DNA of 23,557 bases from an uncultured Clostridia bacterium (GTDB taxonomy: Bacteria > Bacillota > Clostridia > Oscillospirales > Ruminococcaceae), in NCBI GenBank assembly GCA_937893735.1, contig CALBGD010000243.1:1-23557 (forward strand), given 5' to 3'. Every line of letters starts with the position of its first letter. Position 1 is the first letter of the stretch. Both the position numbers and the translations under genes were made by a program. Shown here piece after piece: positions 6,272 through 14,647 of this stretch. The notes below the pieces were generated by a model that saw nothing but the letters and a program-made list of their open reading frames with translations, was not told where the DNA came from and searched no databases.

Positions 6272-9200
6272 ATGGTTTACCGAATTTATGTGGAGAAAAA
6301 GCCCCAGTTCGCAGTAGACGGCGGCGCAGTGCTGTCCGACCTGAACGTGGCTCTCGGCATCACCTCAGTAAAGAACGTGAGGATAATCAACCGCTACGAC
6401 TGCGAGAAGCTCCCCAAGGAGAACTTCGAGGCAGCCGTTCCGACCGTATTCTCCGAGCCGCCTGTTGACGAGGTTTACTACGACCTGCCCGAGCCTGCGG
6501 CTGACGAGCGTATGTTCGCGGTGGAGTTCCTGCCCGGTCAGTTCGACCAGCGCGCGGATTCCGCGGCACAGTGCATTCAGATGCTCTGCCCCGGCGAGCG
6601 TCCTGTCGTTAAGTATGCGAAGATATACGTCCTTAAGGGAAATATCACGGACGAGGAATTCGAGCGTATCAAGCACTACCTCATCAACGCGGTTGAATCC
6701 CGCGAGTGCGGCTTCGACAAGTACGACACCCTTGAGGTGAAGTATTCTATCCCGACAAGCGTTGAGACCCTCACCGGATTCATCAACAAGACAGACGCAG
6801 AGCTTGCGGATTTCGTGGTACACTACGGTCTGGCAATGGACAACGATGATATCAAGTTCTGTCAGGATTACTTCAAGAGCGAGCACCGCGACCCCACCAT
6901 CACCGAGATACGCATGATCGACACCTACTGGTCTGATCATTGCCGTCATACCACATTCGGCACCATAATCGACAACGCAGATATCAAGCCCTCCTACATC
7001 GCTGATACATACGCAGAATACAAGGCTGACCGCCACGAGCTCGGCAGGGACAACAAGCCCCTCTGCCTAATGGACATTGCAACACTGGCTGCGAAGAAGC
7101 TCAAGAAGGACGGTATCCTTAAGGATCTTGACGAGAGCGAGGAGATCAACGCCTGCTCCGTCCGCATCAAGGTAGATGTTGACGGCAAGGACGAGGACTG
7201 GCTGCTGATGTTCAAGAATGAGACCCACAACCACCCGACGGAGATCGAGCCTTTCGGCGGCGCGGCTACCTGCCTCGGCGGCGCTATCCGCGACCCGCTT
7301 TCCGGCCGTTCCTACGTTTATCAGGCAATGAGAGTTACCGGCGCTTCCGACCCGCTGCTGCCGGTTGAAAAGACCATCAAGGGCAAGCTCCCGCCCAGAA
7401 AGATAACCACCACCGCTGCTGCCGGCTACTCCAGCTACGGCAACCAGATAGGCCTTGCAACAGGTCATGTTGCGGAGATCTACCACCCCGGATATATGGC
7501 AAAGCGCATGGAGATCGGCGCGGTAATCGGCGCGGCTCCTGCTGAGAATGTACGCAGAGAGCGCCCGGCTCCCGGAGACATCATTATCCTGCTCGGCGGA
7601 CGCACAGGACGCGACGGCTGCGGCGGAGCTACCGGCTCCTCCAAGGCGCACAGCGTGAAGTCCCTGGACACCTGCGGCGCAGAGGTGCAGAAGGGTAATG
7701 CTCCGGAGGAAAGAAAGCTCCAGAGATTATTCAGAAATCCCGAGGCTACACGCCTTATCAAGCGCTGCAATGACTTTGGCGCAGGCGGCGTTTCCGTTGC
7801 CATCGGCGAGCTTGCCGACGGTCTGGAGATAGACCTTAACGCAGTTCCGAAGAAGTATGACGGTCTGGACGGCACCGAGCTTGCTATCTCCGAATCTCAG
7901 GAGAGAATGGCGGTAGTCGTAGCCCCCGAGGACGCAGACAAGTTCCGCGCGCTGGCTTCCAAGGAGAACCTTGAATCCACTCCTGTTGCAGTGGTAAAGG
8001 CAGAGCCGAGGCTCCGCATGAACTGGAACGGCAAGACTATAGTTGATATCTCCAGAGAGTTCCTGAACTCCAACGGCGCTGAGAAGCACACTGACGTTGC
8101 AGTTCCTGACGTAAAGGTCTCCTACTCCACCGGCAGAAAGAACACCGCCGCTGACTGGGAGGGCATGGTCACTGACCTCAACATCTGCTCGCAGAGAGGT
8201 CTGGTTCAGCGCTTCGACAGCACTATCGGCGGCGCAACCGTGCTTATGCCGTTCTCCGGAAAGACCCAGCAGACCCCTGTACAGGCTATGGCTGCAAAGC
8301 TCCCGGTTCTGAACGCAAAGACAAACACCACCTCTATCATGGCGTGGGGCTTCGACCCGGCTGTTTCCACACAGTCACCGTATCACGGAGCGGTATGCGC
8401 AGTTGTTGAGAGTATCGCAAAGGTAGTCGCAGCAGGCGGCACTTATGAGCACTGCTGGCTGACATTCCAGGAGTATTTCGAGAGAACACAGGGCAAGCCC
8501 GAAAGATGGGGCAAGCCTTTCGCGGCGCTGCTCGGCGCTTACCGCGCACAGCTCGAGATGGGCTGCGGCGCTATCGGCGGCAAGGACAGCATGAGCGGCA
8601 CATTCGAGCACATTGACGTTCCGCCGACGCTGGTTTCCTTCGCGGTATCCACGGCAAAGGCTCAGGACGTTATTTCCGCTGAGTTCAAGGCTGCCGGCCA
8701 TAAGATAGGCTATATCGCGCCGAAGTACGATGAAAACGGCCTGCCGGTATTCGACAGCGTTAAGGAAGTATTCCGCACCGTTGAGAAGCTCATCAAGGAC
8801 AAGAAGGCTGTCGCAGTATGGAGCATAGCTCACGGCGGCGTGGCTGAGGGTATCTTCAAGATGTCCCTCGGAAACCAGATAGGCGCAAAGCTGGACAAGC
8901 TCACCGATGAGGAGCTGTTCACACCGGTTTACGGCGCGTTCATTCTGGAGCTTGACGGAGAAGCTGACGGCGTAAAGACCATCGGTGAGACAGTTGCCGA
9001 CTACACCATCACTTCCGGCGATGTCAAGCTGGACGTTGCTTCCCTCGAAAAGAAGTGGGACGATGTTCTGGAGCCTATATTCAAGGCACAGCTCCCCGAA
9101 AAGCCCGCTCCGGAGAAGATCTCCTACATCGGCGGCTGCGAGCTGAAGCACAGCTCCGTAAAGGTAGCAAAGCCCCGCGTTCTTATCCCGGTATTCCCGG

Positions 9201-9967
9201 GCACGAACTGCGAGTACGATATGGCTAACGCGTTCAACAGCTACGGCGGCGACAGCGAGATATTCGTTATCCGCAACCTCTCCGCAAAGGATATGGAGGA
9301 CAGCGTAAACGAGTTCACAAAGCTCATCGGACAGTCCCAGATAATCGCTATCCCCGGAGGCTTCTCCGGCGGCGACGAGCCGGAGGGTTCCGCTAAGTTC
9401 ATCAACGCGTTCTTCCGCAACCCGAAGATAAAGGACGCTGTTGAATCCATGCTGTACAGCCGTGACGGTCTGATGATCGGTATCTGCAACGGCTTCCAGG
9501 CGCTGATAAAGCTCGGTCTTGTTCCGTTCGGAAAGATCGTTCCGCTGACCGCTGATAGCCCGACGCTGACCTACAACACCATCGGACGCCATCAGTCGCA
9601 GCTCACGCTGACAAGAATATGCACAAACAAGTCTCCGTGGCTGAGCTGCTGCAATGTCGGCGATATCCACAATATCCCGATATCCCACGGCGAGGGACGC
9701 TTTGTAGCTCCCGAGGCGGTTATAAAGCAGCTTATCGCTAACGGTCAGGTCGCTACACAGTACGTTGACCTGAACGGCAATCCCACCATGGACGCGGCTT
9801 ACAACCCCAACAGCTCCATGTACGCTATCGAGGGTATTATCTCCCCGGACGGCAGAGTACTTGGCAAGATGGGTCATACAGAGCGTCTTACGGACAACGT
9901 TGCGAAGAACGTTTCCGGAAACAAGGAACAGCTTCTGTTCAAGGGCGGCGTAGACTACTTCGCATAA
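6272..9967 (+). CDS. purL: Phosphoribosylformylglycinamidine synthase, single-polypeptide form
   Basis: This enzyme makes FGAM from FGAR, glutamine and ATP in step four of de novo purine synthesis. The 1231-aa protein fuses all the parts that Bacillus keeps as PurS, PurL and PurQ. It has an N-terminal PurS-like/linker region and then the synthase core with YWSDHCRHTTF (His223), FKNETHNHPTEIEPFGG and GGKDSMSG. The class I glutaminase domain follows from about residue 970 (PVFPGTNCEYDMANAF), with nucleophile Cys1072 in GICNGFQ and the His1139/Glu1141 pair in SHGEGRF. The start is set by TTGGAGGAAAA just upstream. Length fits clostridial FGAM synthases. No other purine gene is adjacent; the gene stands alone between its own promoter and terminators. 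Confidence 0.97.
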   Translation: MVYRIYVEKKPQFAVDGGAVLSDLNVALGITSVKNVRIINRYDCEKLPKENFEAAVPTVFSEPPVDEVYYDLPEPAADERMFAVEFLPGQFDQRADSAAQCIQMLCPGERPVVKYAKIYVLKGNITDEEFERIKHYLINAVESRECGFDKYDTLEVKYSIPTSVETLTGFINKTDAELADFVVHYGLAMDNDDIKFCQDYFKSEHRDPTITEIRMIDTYWSDHCRHTTFGTIIDNADIKPSYIADTYAEYKADRHELGRDNKPLCLMDIATLAAKKLKKDGILKDLDESEEINACSVRIKVDVDGKDEDWLLMFKNETHNHPTEIEPFGGAATCLGGAIRDPLSGRSYVYQAMRVTGASDPLLPVEKTIKGKLPPRKITTTAAAGYSSYGNQIGLATGHVAEIYHPGYMAKRMEIGAVIGAAPAENVRRERPAPGDIIILLGGRTGRDGCGGATGSSKAHSVKSLDTCGAEVQKGNAPEERKLQRLFRNPEATRLIKRCNDFGAGGVSVAIGELADGLEIDLNAVPKKYDGLDGTELAISESQERMAVVVAPEDADKFRALASKENLESTPVAVVKAEPRLRMNWNGKTIVDISREFLNSNGAEKHTDVAVPDVKVSYSTGRKNTAADWEGMVTDLNICSQRGLVQRFDSTIGGATVLMPFSGKTQQTPVQAMAAKLPVLNAKTNTTSIMAWGFDPAVSTQSPYHGAVCAVVESIAKVVAAGGTYEHCWLTFQEYFERTQGKPERWGKPFAALLGAYRAQLEMGCGAIGGKDSMSGTFEHIDVPPTLVSFAVSTAKAQDVISAEFKAAGHKIGYIAPKYDENGLPVFDSVKEVFRTVEKLIKDKKAVAVWSIAHGGVAEGIFKMSLGNQIGAKLDKLTDEELFTPVYGAFILELDGEADGVKTIGETVADYTITSGDVKLDVASLEKKWDDVLEPIFKAQLPEKPAPEKISYIGGCELKHSSVKVAKPRVLIPVFPGTNCEYDMANAFNSYGGDSEIFVIRNLSAKDMEDSVNEFTKLIGQSQIIAIPGGFSGGDEPEGSAKFINAFFRNPKIKDAVESMLYSRDGLMIGICNGFQALIKLGLVPFGKIVPLTADSPTLTYNTIGRHQSQLTLTRICTNKSPWLSCCNVGDIHNIPISHGEGRFVAPEAVIKQLIANGQVATQYVDLNGNPTMDAAYNPNSSMYAIEGIISPDGRVLGKMGHTERLTDNVAKNVSGNKEQLLFKGGVDYFA

Positions 9968-9975
9968 AATAATTT

Positions 9976-9999
9976 CCGGGAGGGTGTGAGCCCTCCCGG
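9976..9999 (+). terminator. Hairpin after purL
   Basis: CCGGGAGGG (9976-9984) pairs with CCCTCCCGG (9991-9999) around a 6-base loop, followed by only TTTATC. It is a weak-tailed terminator backed up by the next hairpin. Confidence 0.7.
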
Positions 10000-10018
10000 T
10001 TTATCATCTTAGCATAAT

Positions 10019-10048
10019 AAAAAAGGAACGTTTTCGCGTTCCTTTTTG
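10019..10048. terminator. Bidirectional terminator between purL and the G5/3D gene
   Basis: A stem AAAAAGGAACG/CGTTCCTTTTT (10020-10030 with 10037-10047) with loop TTTTCG has an A-run on one side and a T-run on the other. It therefore serves both convergent genes. Confidence 0.9.
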
Positions 10049-10064
10049 TTTTATATTCGGTTTA

Positions 10065-11144
10065 TCAGCCGTTGCCCTCTTCGAGAACGTAGATATCTAC
10101 CTGAACAGCGCCCCATCGGCAGCTGTCATAATAGTGCTCAGCCATGCTTCCGAAATAGAGATCCACTGCAACGGTGCCGTCCATCAGACCAAGACCGGTG
10201 TCCGCCGCCACTGCGTAGCCGTAGACCTTGCTTCCGTCCTGTGCGACGATGTAGAGCTTGCTTCCGTAGGGGATAACGTTCGGATTTACCGCGCATGTTC
10301 CTATCTCGGCGAGCCTGCCGCTTGCCGTCCTTGCACCGTAGCCTGCGGTGTAGGCGGTCGCCTTTCCGGAAACTACTCGGGTGTAGTTCTCAGGAACGCC
10401 GTTAACGAGCGTTATCGCGTCCGGGTCGTCCATCTTGGAATAGGGGGTGGCAAGCGCTGTGCCGCGCTCAATTACCTCGGTGACGGGCTGTGCGGTTATT
10501 TCATCGCTTATCATTTCCTGGCTGGTGAGAACGCCGTCGATGTATTTCTCCTTGACGGTGTAGACTCTCTTGCCGGGCACGCCCTCGGTCGTTACATATT
10601 CTGTGCCGATGGGGAGATTTGTGTTATCGGTGTATTCCGTGTCGTATGCTATTTCGGAAACGCTCTCGCGGGTGCGGTATTCCACTCTTGTGACGGTGAT
10701 GTCCATTCCCTCGTAAGCCGTATCGGTCAGGGGACATGATACCTCGTCGTATTCTCCGAGCGTTATTCCTGCCTTTGCAAGAACATCGGAAACTGTTCCG
10801 TCTATCACGGGAACCGCGGAGGTCTTTCCGTCTGCGGTGACGTTCACGTCAAAGGAGCGGTATATCGTGATATACGCTGTATTGCTGCTTGTTTCCTCGT
10901 AGGAAACCTTGTCGTTGGTGCCAAGCTCATAGCTTGCGAGCTTTAGTATCGCGTAAACGTCCGTCTCGGAGGTCATTACCTCGCGGGTGACTCCGTTATC
11001 TGTGATATACACGCGATCCTTGAAATAGATAGAACCGGTCATCAGCACCACCATGAAAACTGCGGCAACGAATATCGCTCCCTTTACCAGCTTTCCCTTG
11101 AAGATAAGGCGGTTCATCTTTGCGTTGACTATCTGCGGTTTCAT
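10065..11144 (-). CDS. Membrane-anchored wall protein with DUF348, G5 and 3D domains (YabE-like)
   Basis: The 359-aa protein has a short basic N-terminus, one TM or uncleaved signal helix at ~20-40, two DUF348-type repeats (~42-83 and ~95-140), a G5 domain (~150-228) and a C-terminal 3D domain (~256-355). The 3D fold is related to MltA-type lytic transglycosylases, so a role in peptidoglycan remodelling outside the membrane is likely. Of the three conserved aspartates, Asp315 (ADTG) and Asp328 (VDLYF) are present; the first is Asn287 (VNPNVIPYGSK). The start has a full GAGGAGG site 5 bases upstream, and that site can be masked by the long leader RNA. It is a single gene, close in domain order to Bacillus YabE but without a clear RpfB lysozyme-like domain. 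Confidence 0.92.
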   Translation of the reverse strand: MKPQIVNAKMNRLIFKGKLVKGAIFVAAVFMVVLMTGSIYFKDRVYITDNGVTREVMTSETDVYAILKLASYELGTNDKVSYEETSSNTAYITIYRSFDVNVTADGKTSAVPVIDGTVSDVLAKAGITLGEYDEVSCPLTDTAYEGMDITVTRVEYRTRESVSEIAYDTEYTDNTNLPIGTEYVTTEGVPGKRVYTVKEKYIDGVLTSQEMISDEITAQPVTEVIERGTALATPYSKMDDPDAITLVNGVPENYTRVVSGKATAYTAGYGARTASGRLAEIGTCAVNPNVIPYGSKLYIVAQDGSKVYGYAVAADTGLGLMDGTVAVDLYFGSMAEHYYDSCRWGAVQVDIYVLEEGNG

Positions 11145-11408
11145 ATTTGCCTCCTCAGCAGTTACTCATGCCGTCCCGGCAATCTCCCCGGCAGCCCGGC
11201 TGATGCCGGTACCGGGAGTAACTTACGTACAGCGTCGAGGCTTCGGGGAAAGCCTGCGCTGAAAAGCAAACGCACTGTCCCCAACAGAGCATTGCATTTC
11301 CGGAGCCTGTTATCTATATATCCCTCCGCTAAGGCGGCGGTCGGCCCCTGATTGGTTTCGGTTTTTGAGCAGCACAAGGCTGCATATCAAGGCGGTTTCG
11401 CTTTGATG
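11145..11408 (-). ncRNA. Candidate structured cis-regulatory leader RNA of the G5/3D gene
   Basis: A ~264-nt untranslated leader runs from a perfect promoter to the G5/3D start codon. On the RNA strand, hairpin 1 (CTGT 11287-11284 with ACAG 11278-11275) has loop TGGGG. Hairpin 2 (AGGCTT 11255-11250 with AAGCCT 11243-11238, extended by CAGCG/CGCTG) has loop TCCCCG; the two loops can kiss. GTTACTC (11222-11216) pairs with GAGTAAC (11167-11161) around two further hairpins, CCGGC-ATCA-GCCGG and GCCG-GGA-CGGC. The segment 11338-11326 can pair over 12 of 13 positions with 11161-11149, which contains the Shine-Dalgarno site. The same segment also forms a local CCGC-CTTA-GCGG hairpin. This is switch-like architecture. 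No known riboswitch core was recognised, including the c-di-AMP class common in front of wall genes. Confidence 0.6.
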
Positions 11409-11414
11409 TTTTGT

Positions 11415-11443
11415 ATTATACCGTTTTTCTTCGGCAATGTCAA
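11415..11443 (-). promoter_or_regulatory. Consensus sigma-A promoter of the leader RNA and G5/3D gene
   Basis: On the minus strand TTGACA (11443-11438), a 17-bp spacer and TATAAT (11420-11415) match the consensus exactly. The inferred start is near 11408. Confidence 0.93.
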
Positions 11444-11720
11444 ACGAACGAGTTGAGACATTTTTGTTAAAACTACACAAAATGATTTTGTAACCGTTTT
11501 GTAATCATTCGATAATAAGGCTGTAAAATGTAAATATCTGTATATTAATCGTTTTCTTTTTGTAATATTCACTAAAAATCAAAGTCTGAAATTTGCCGTC
11601 ATAATTAACGAAATATCTGTATAATGTTAAAATATATTAGTGAAGTATTCACATGAAATGCAGCGGGATTTTCACGGCATAAAACGATTTTACACAGGAA
11701 TGCGGGTTTGCAGATATCAG
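11444..11720. other. AT-rich divergent intergenic region
   Basis: No gene is visible. A second plus-strand promoter candidate, TTGTAA (11488-11493) 17 bp from GATAAT (11511-11516), lies ~300 bases before the NUDIX gene. A short palindrome GTGAA-GTA-TTCAC spans 11640-11652. A 61-codon minus ORF here runs through the promoter of the leader RNA and is treated as spurious. Confidence 0.4.
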
Positions 11721-11749
11721 GTGACAAAACTATGATTTTGTGGTATAAT
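11721..11749 (+). promoter_or_regulatory. Sigma-A promoter of the NUDIX gene
   Basis: GTGACA (11721-11726), a 17-bp spacer and TATAAT (11744-11749) lie ~70 bases before the start codon. A second TATAAT at 11781 lacks a matching -35 box. Confidence 0.75.
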
Positions 11750-11821
11750 ACTATCAGACGTTTCTTTCCTGAAAAGAAGCTATAATATATTTATATAGTA
11801 TAGAAAGGTTGATCGGGATAC

Positions 11822-12241
11822 ATGAGTTATGAAAAATCCTGCGGTGCGGTGGTCTACCGCAAGCACCACGGGAATACGGAGATACTGCTTATAAAGCACG
11901 TCCGCTCGGGGTGCTGGTCGTTCCCCAAGGGGCACATGGAGCAGGGCGAGGACGAGGTACAGACCGCCGTGCGCGAGATAAAGGAGGAAACGAACATAGA
12001 TGTTTCCATAGACGACGCTTCATTCCGGGAGGTGGTCGTTTTCAATCCGCGGCGGGATATCACAAAGGAAGTCGTGTATTTTCTTGCGCGGGCGGTCAGC
12101 TTCGAATGCGAACGGCAGGAGGAGGAGATCTCTGACGTGCGCTGGGTGGAGATAGGTCAGACGTCTGCGTTCCTGTCCTACGATAACGACAGGATACTTA
12201 TTAATAAAGCAAAGGCGTTTCTGGCTATGACAAAAATTTAA
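11822..12241 (+). CDS. NUDIX hydrolase, Ap4A-hydrolase-like
   Basis: The 139-aa cytosolic protein is a single NUDIX domain. NUDIX enzymes cleave nucleoside diphosphates linked to another group, using divalent metal bound by the REUXEE glutamates. The box starts at Gly37 and reads GHMEQGEDEVQTAVREIKEE, with the usual second glycine replaced by Asn58. The SCGAVVYR opening and the WSFPKGHME lead-in resemble bis(5'-nucleosyl)-tetraphosphatases, so Ap4A or related dinucleotides are the first guess, not a proven substrate. The ribosome site is modest (AAAGG ~14 bases away, or GGGAT closer). It is monocistronic, with its own promoter and no strong terminator behind it. Confidence 0.9.
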   Translation: MSYEKSCGAVVYRKHHGNTEILLIKHVRSGCWSFPKGHMEQGEDEVQTAVREIKEETNIDVSIDDASFREVVVFNPRRDITKEVVYFLARAVSFECERQEEEISDVRWVEIGQTSAFLSYDNDRILINKAKAFLAMTKI

Positions 12242-12297
12242 TAAATTTTTTCGGAATTTGCAACCTTTTTTTCTGGTGTCTGGTTTTATGTACAGAA

Positions 12298-12312
12298 CGG
12301 CTGAAACAGCCG
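12298..12312 (+). other. Short hairpin between NUDIX gene and YcdB-like gene
   Basis: CGGCTG (12298-12303) pairs with CAGCCG (12307-12312), loop AAA, with no T-tract after it. It could weakly stall transcription or sit in the leader of the next gene. No convincing promoter was found in this 105-base gap. Confidence 0.35.
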
Positions 12313-12346
12313 GATAAATTAACAGTCCGAAAAGGAGGTCTTATTT

Positions 12347-14437
12347 ATGAAAAATAGAAACATTCTCGCTCTGTCCATGGCGGCGGTCACAGCGCTGACC
12401 TCGACAAGCATAGTCGCTTTTGCGGAGGGCGTTGACAGCAAGGCTCTGGCGGCGGCTATCACAGTGGCAAAGACAAGACTGGATATCCCGGAGGAAATGA
12501 CGGAGTTCAGTTACAGCGTAAACAATGAATATCTTCAGGATTCCTACGACCTTACATGGTCTACCCCTGATGATTACAGCGGGGAATCCGGATTCTGTTC
12601 CGTGAGCGTGCGCGGAAGCCTCATTACATCAGTGTATACCAGTGAAGATATCTGGAAAGGCACAAATACCTCGCTGGCGAAGCTCACAGGAGATCAGCTC
12701 TACGCTAAGGCAAAGGCGGCTGTATGGAAGCTTGATCCCTCTATCGCAGGCTCAATAGATATCGACCGCGAGAGCCTAAATATAAATATGTACAACGATG
12801 TTGCGACATTCTCCTTTAAGCGCACGAAGAACGGCGTCCCGGTCAAGAACGACGGCGGCACTATCCTCCTTGACAAGAACACCGGCAAGCTTATAAGATT
12901 CGACCTGACATGGCACGACAAGGCTTCCTTCCAGTCGGCGGACAAGGCTATTTCCGCTGACGAGGCGAAGAAAAAGTACATTGAGATGGTGGACGTCCAG
13001 CCGCAGTACGAGCTTGAATACGACTGGGAAACCAAGCAGATGACCGCGCGCCTTGTATATGTCCAGAATGACAGCGGTGAGATAAATGCGTTCACCGGAA
13101 ACAAGAGCGATTTCAACGCGGACGGATTCTATGATGATAACAACAAGGACACCGCTTCCAACGAAGAAGGGGCAGCCATGGACAGTGCTGACGGCGGCTA
13201 TCAGTTCACCGAGCAGGAAAAGGCGGAGCTTGACAAGAAGCTTCCATATGGCACGAGCGAGGCTGTAATAAAGCTGCTGAAATCCGATAAGTACCTTTCC
13301 TATAAGGACGATATGGAGCTTCGGGATTCCGAGCTTTACAAGATGAAGTTCGTCAGCGGCGACAAGTATTATTACAGCGCCACATTCTCAAACGACGACT
13401 GGGGCGATGAGATCGATTATCCCGATACCTGCGAGGTCGTTGACGATGCTGACTATGAAAAAGAGGAAGTTGTAAAGCCGTGGCAGACCGTCAATATCAC
13501 GGTAGACGCGGAAAGCGGTCAGATAATCAGATACAGCTACTACGACAGCGAAAGAACCGAGAAGAACAGCTACGACCTTGAAAAGGCAGACAAGCTGGCG
13601 GATAAGATAGCAAGAAAGTACGCAGGCAGTCTGTTTGATGAAATGCTTTCCGGTTCCAGCACAACGTATGAATATTTCGTGAACAACATCGAGTACTATT
13701 CCGGAAGCTATCATACATGGAACAGATACGTTAACGGCATAGTTGTTGTGAACAACGGCATTTCGGTCGAGCTTGACGCTGATATGAAGCTCACGGATTA
13801 TGAGCTGAACTACACCGATGTGAAGTTCCCGGACGCTTCAAGAATGCTCCCTGTCGAGGATATCGTGGAGAAGTTCTGGCAGGAGAACGACCTTGACCTG
13901 TACTACCTCGCGCGCTTCAGCAGGAAAAAGACCAAGACCGTGCTGGTTTATGGCACTGACGGCTACATCTATTCTGACGCGTTCACCGGCGAGCCTGTAT
14001 ACTCCTGGTGGAATAATCAGGAGAACGATCTTTCCGGCATAGTTGACACGGAGCTCCGCGCACAGGCGCAGGCACTTTCCGACCATGGATTCTATATCTC
14101 CTCGGAGAAGTTCAGCGAGAACGACCCTGCTTTCGCAGAAGTGTTTGCGAATATGATCGGCGCAAATATCGACGAGGAGAACAGCTCTGATAAGCTGACA
14201 CGCGGTCAGGCTGTGGTGATATTCACTCGGGATATGGTGGGCGATACCGTTCCGTCCCTCAAGGGTATATTCAAGTCTCCATTCAGCGATGTGAAGGATA
14301 CCGACCCGAATGTCGGATACTACGCTGTCGCCTACGCGATGGGAGTGGTCGGCGGCGATAAGCTGGAGCCGGATTCCTCCTTTACTATGGGCGATATGAT
14401 AAGAATGGTTTATACCTACTATTCCCCTGAGAGATAA
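12347..14437 (+). CDS. Secreted YcdB/YcdC-like protein with SLH-type C-terminus
   Basis: The 696-aa exported protein has a signal peptide (residues 1-26) with a likely cut after AFA in IVAFA|EG. The body (~30-570) has repeated beta-rich units of the YcdB/YcdC (PepSY-like) type. Signs are TGDQLYAKAKAAVWKLDP, a 'VKNDGGTILLDKNTGKLIRF' segment, and a second cycle with NITVDAESGQIIRYSYYDSE. The C-terminal ~110 residues look like S-layer-homology repeats (LTRGQAVVIFTRDM and SPFSDVKDTDPNVGYYAVAY), which would hold it to the cell wall. No catalytic motif is seen; a wall-associated protein of unknown task is the fair description. AAAGGAGG precedes the start, and a strong terminator follows. Confidence 0.85.
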   Translation: MKNRNILALSMAAVTALTSTSIVAFAEGVDSKALAAAITVAKTRLDIPEEMTEFSYSVNNEYLQDSYDLTWSTPDDYSGESGFCSVSVRGSLITSVYTSEDIWKGTNTSLAKLTGDQLYAKAKAAVWKLDPSIAGSIDIDRESLNINMYNDVATFSFKRTKNGVPVKNDGGTILLDKNTGKLIRFDLTWHDKASFQSADKAISADEAKKKYIEMVDVQPQYELEYDWETKQMTARLVYVQNDSGEINAFTGNKSDFNADGFYDDNNKDTASNEEGAAMDSADGGYQFTEQEKAELDKKLPYGTSEAVIKLLKSDKYLSYKDDMELRDSELYKMKFVSGDKYYYSATFSNDDWGDEIDYPDTCEVVDDADYEKEEVVKPWQTVNITVDAESGQIIRYSYYDSERTEKNSYDLEKADKLADKIARKYAGSLFDEMLSGSSTTYEYFVNNIEYYSGSYHTWNRYVNGIVVVNNGISVELDADMKLTDYELNYTDVKFPDASRMLPVEDIVEKFWQENDLDLYYLARFSRKKTKTVLVYGTDGYIYSDAFTGEPVYSWWNNQENDLSGIVDTELRAQAQALSDHGFYISSEKFSENDPAFAEVFANMIGANIDEENSSDKLTRGQAVVIFTRDMVGDTVPSLKGIFKSPFSDVKDTDPNVGYYAVAYAMGVVGGDKLEPDSSFTMGDMIRMVYTYYSPER

Positions 14438-14462
14438 TTGCGGGAATTGAATAGAACAGCGG

Positions 14463-14487
14463 GCGCCCCGGAATCCGGGGCGCTTTT
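14463..14487 (+). terminator. Rho-independent terminator after the YcdB-like gene
   Basis: A perfect 9-bp GC stem GCGCCCCGG/CCGGGGCGC (14463-14471 with 14475-14483) with loop AAT is followed by TTTT. Confidence 0.92.
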
Positions 14488-14572
14488 CCATATGTTATAT
14501 ACAAAACATGAACGGATTTTTAGGCATAATTCCCAAAAAGGCGTTCTGGCGGGAAAAAAATCGCTCAGGCTA

Positions 14573-14601
14573 TTAACATTGACCCGGATTTGTGGTAAAA
14601 T
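14573..14601 (+). promoter_or_regulatory. Sigma-A promoter of the TM2 gene
   Basis: TTAACA (14573-14578), a 17-bp spacer and TAAAAT (14596-14601) lie 46 bases before the start codon. A TTGACC at 14579 is an alternative -35 box with a weaker partner. Confidence 0.7.
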
Positions 14602-14647
14602 ATCCATGTGGGTTATGGTTTTGGAATATTCAAAGCGGAGGTAATCA

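Noticed and set aside
8375..9877. 500-codon minus-strand ORF inside purL
   Set aside because: The plus strand encodes the conserved PurL synthase and glutaminase domains here; the antisense frame is open only because of codon bias.
11145..11408. c-di-AMP (ydaO/yuaA), M-box or other known riboswitch in the G5/3D leader
   Set aside because: The c-di-AMP class would fit the downstream gene, but its hallmark strings (GGGG-TGAATC-like and the GACAGCTAAC-like 3' part) are absent. A loose M-box resemblance around the GATATATAGATAAC stretch is not supported by the rest of that motif.
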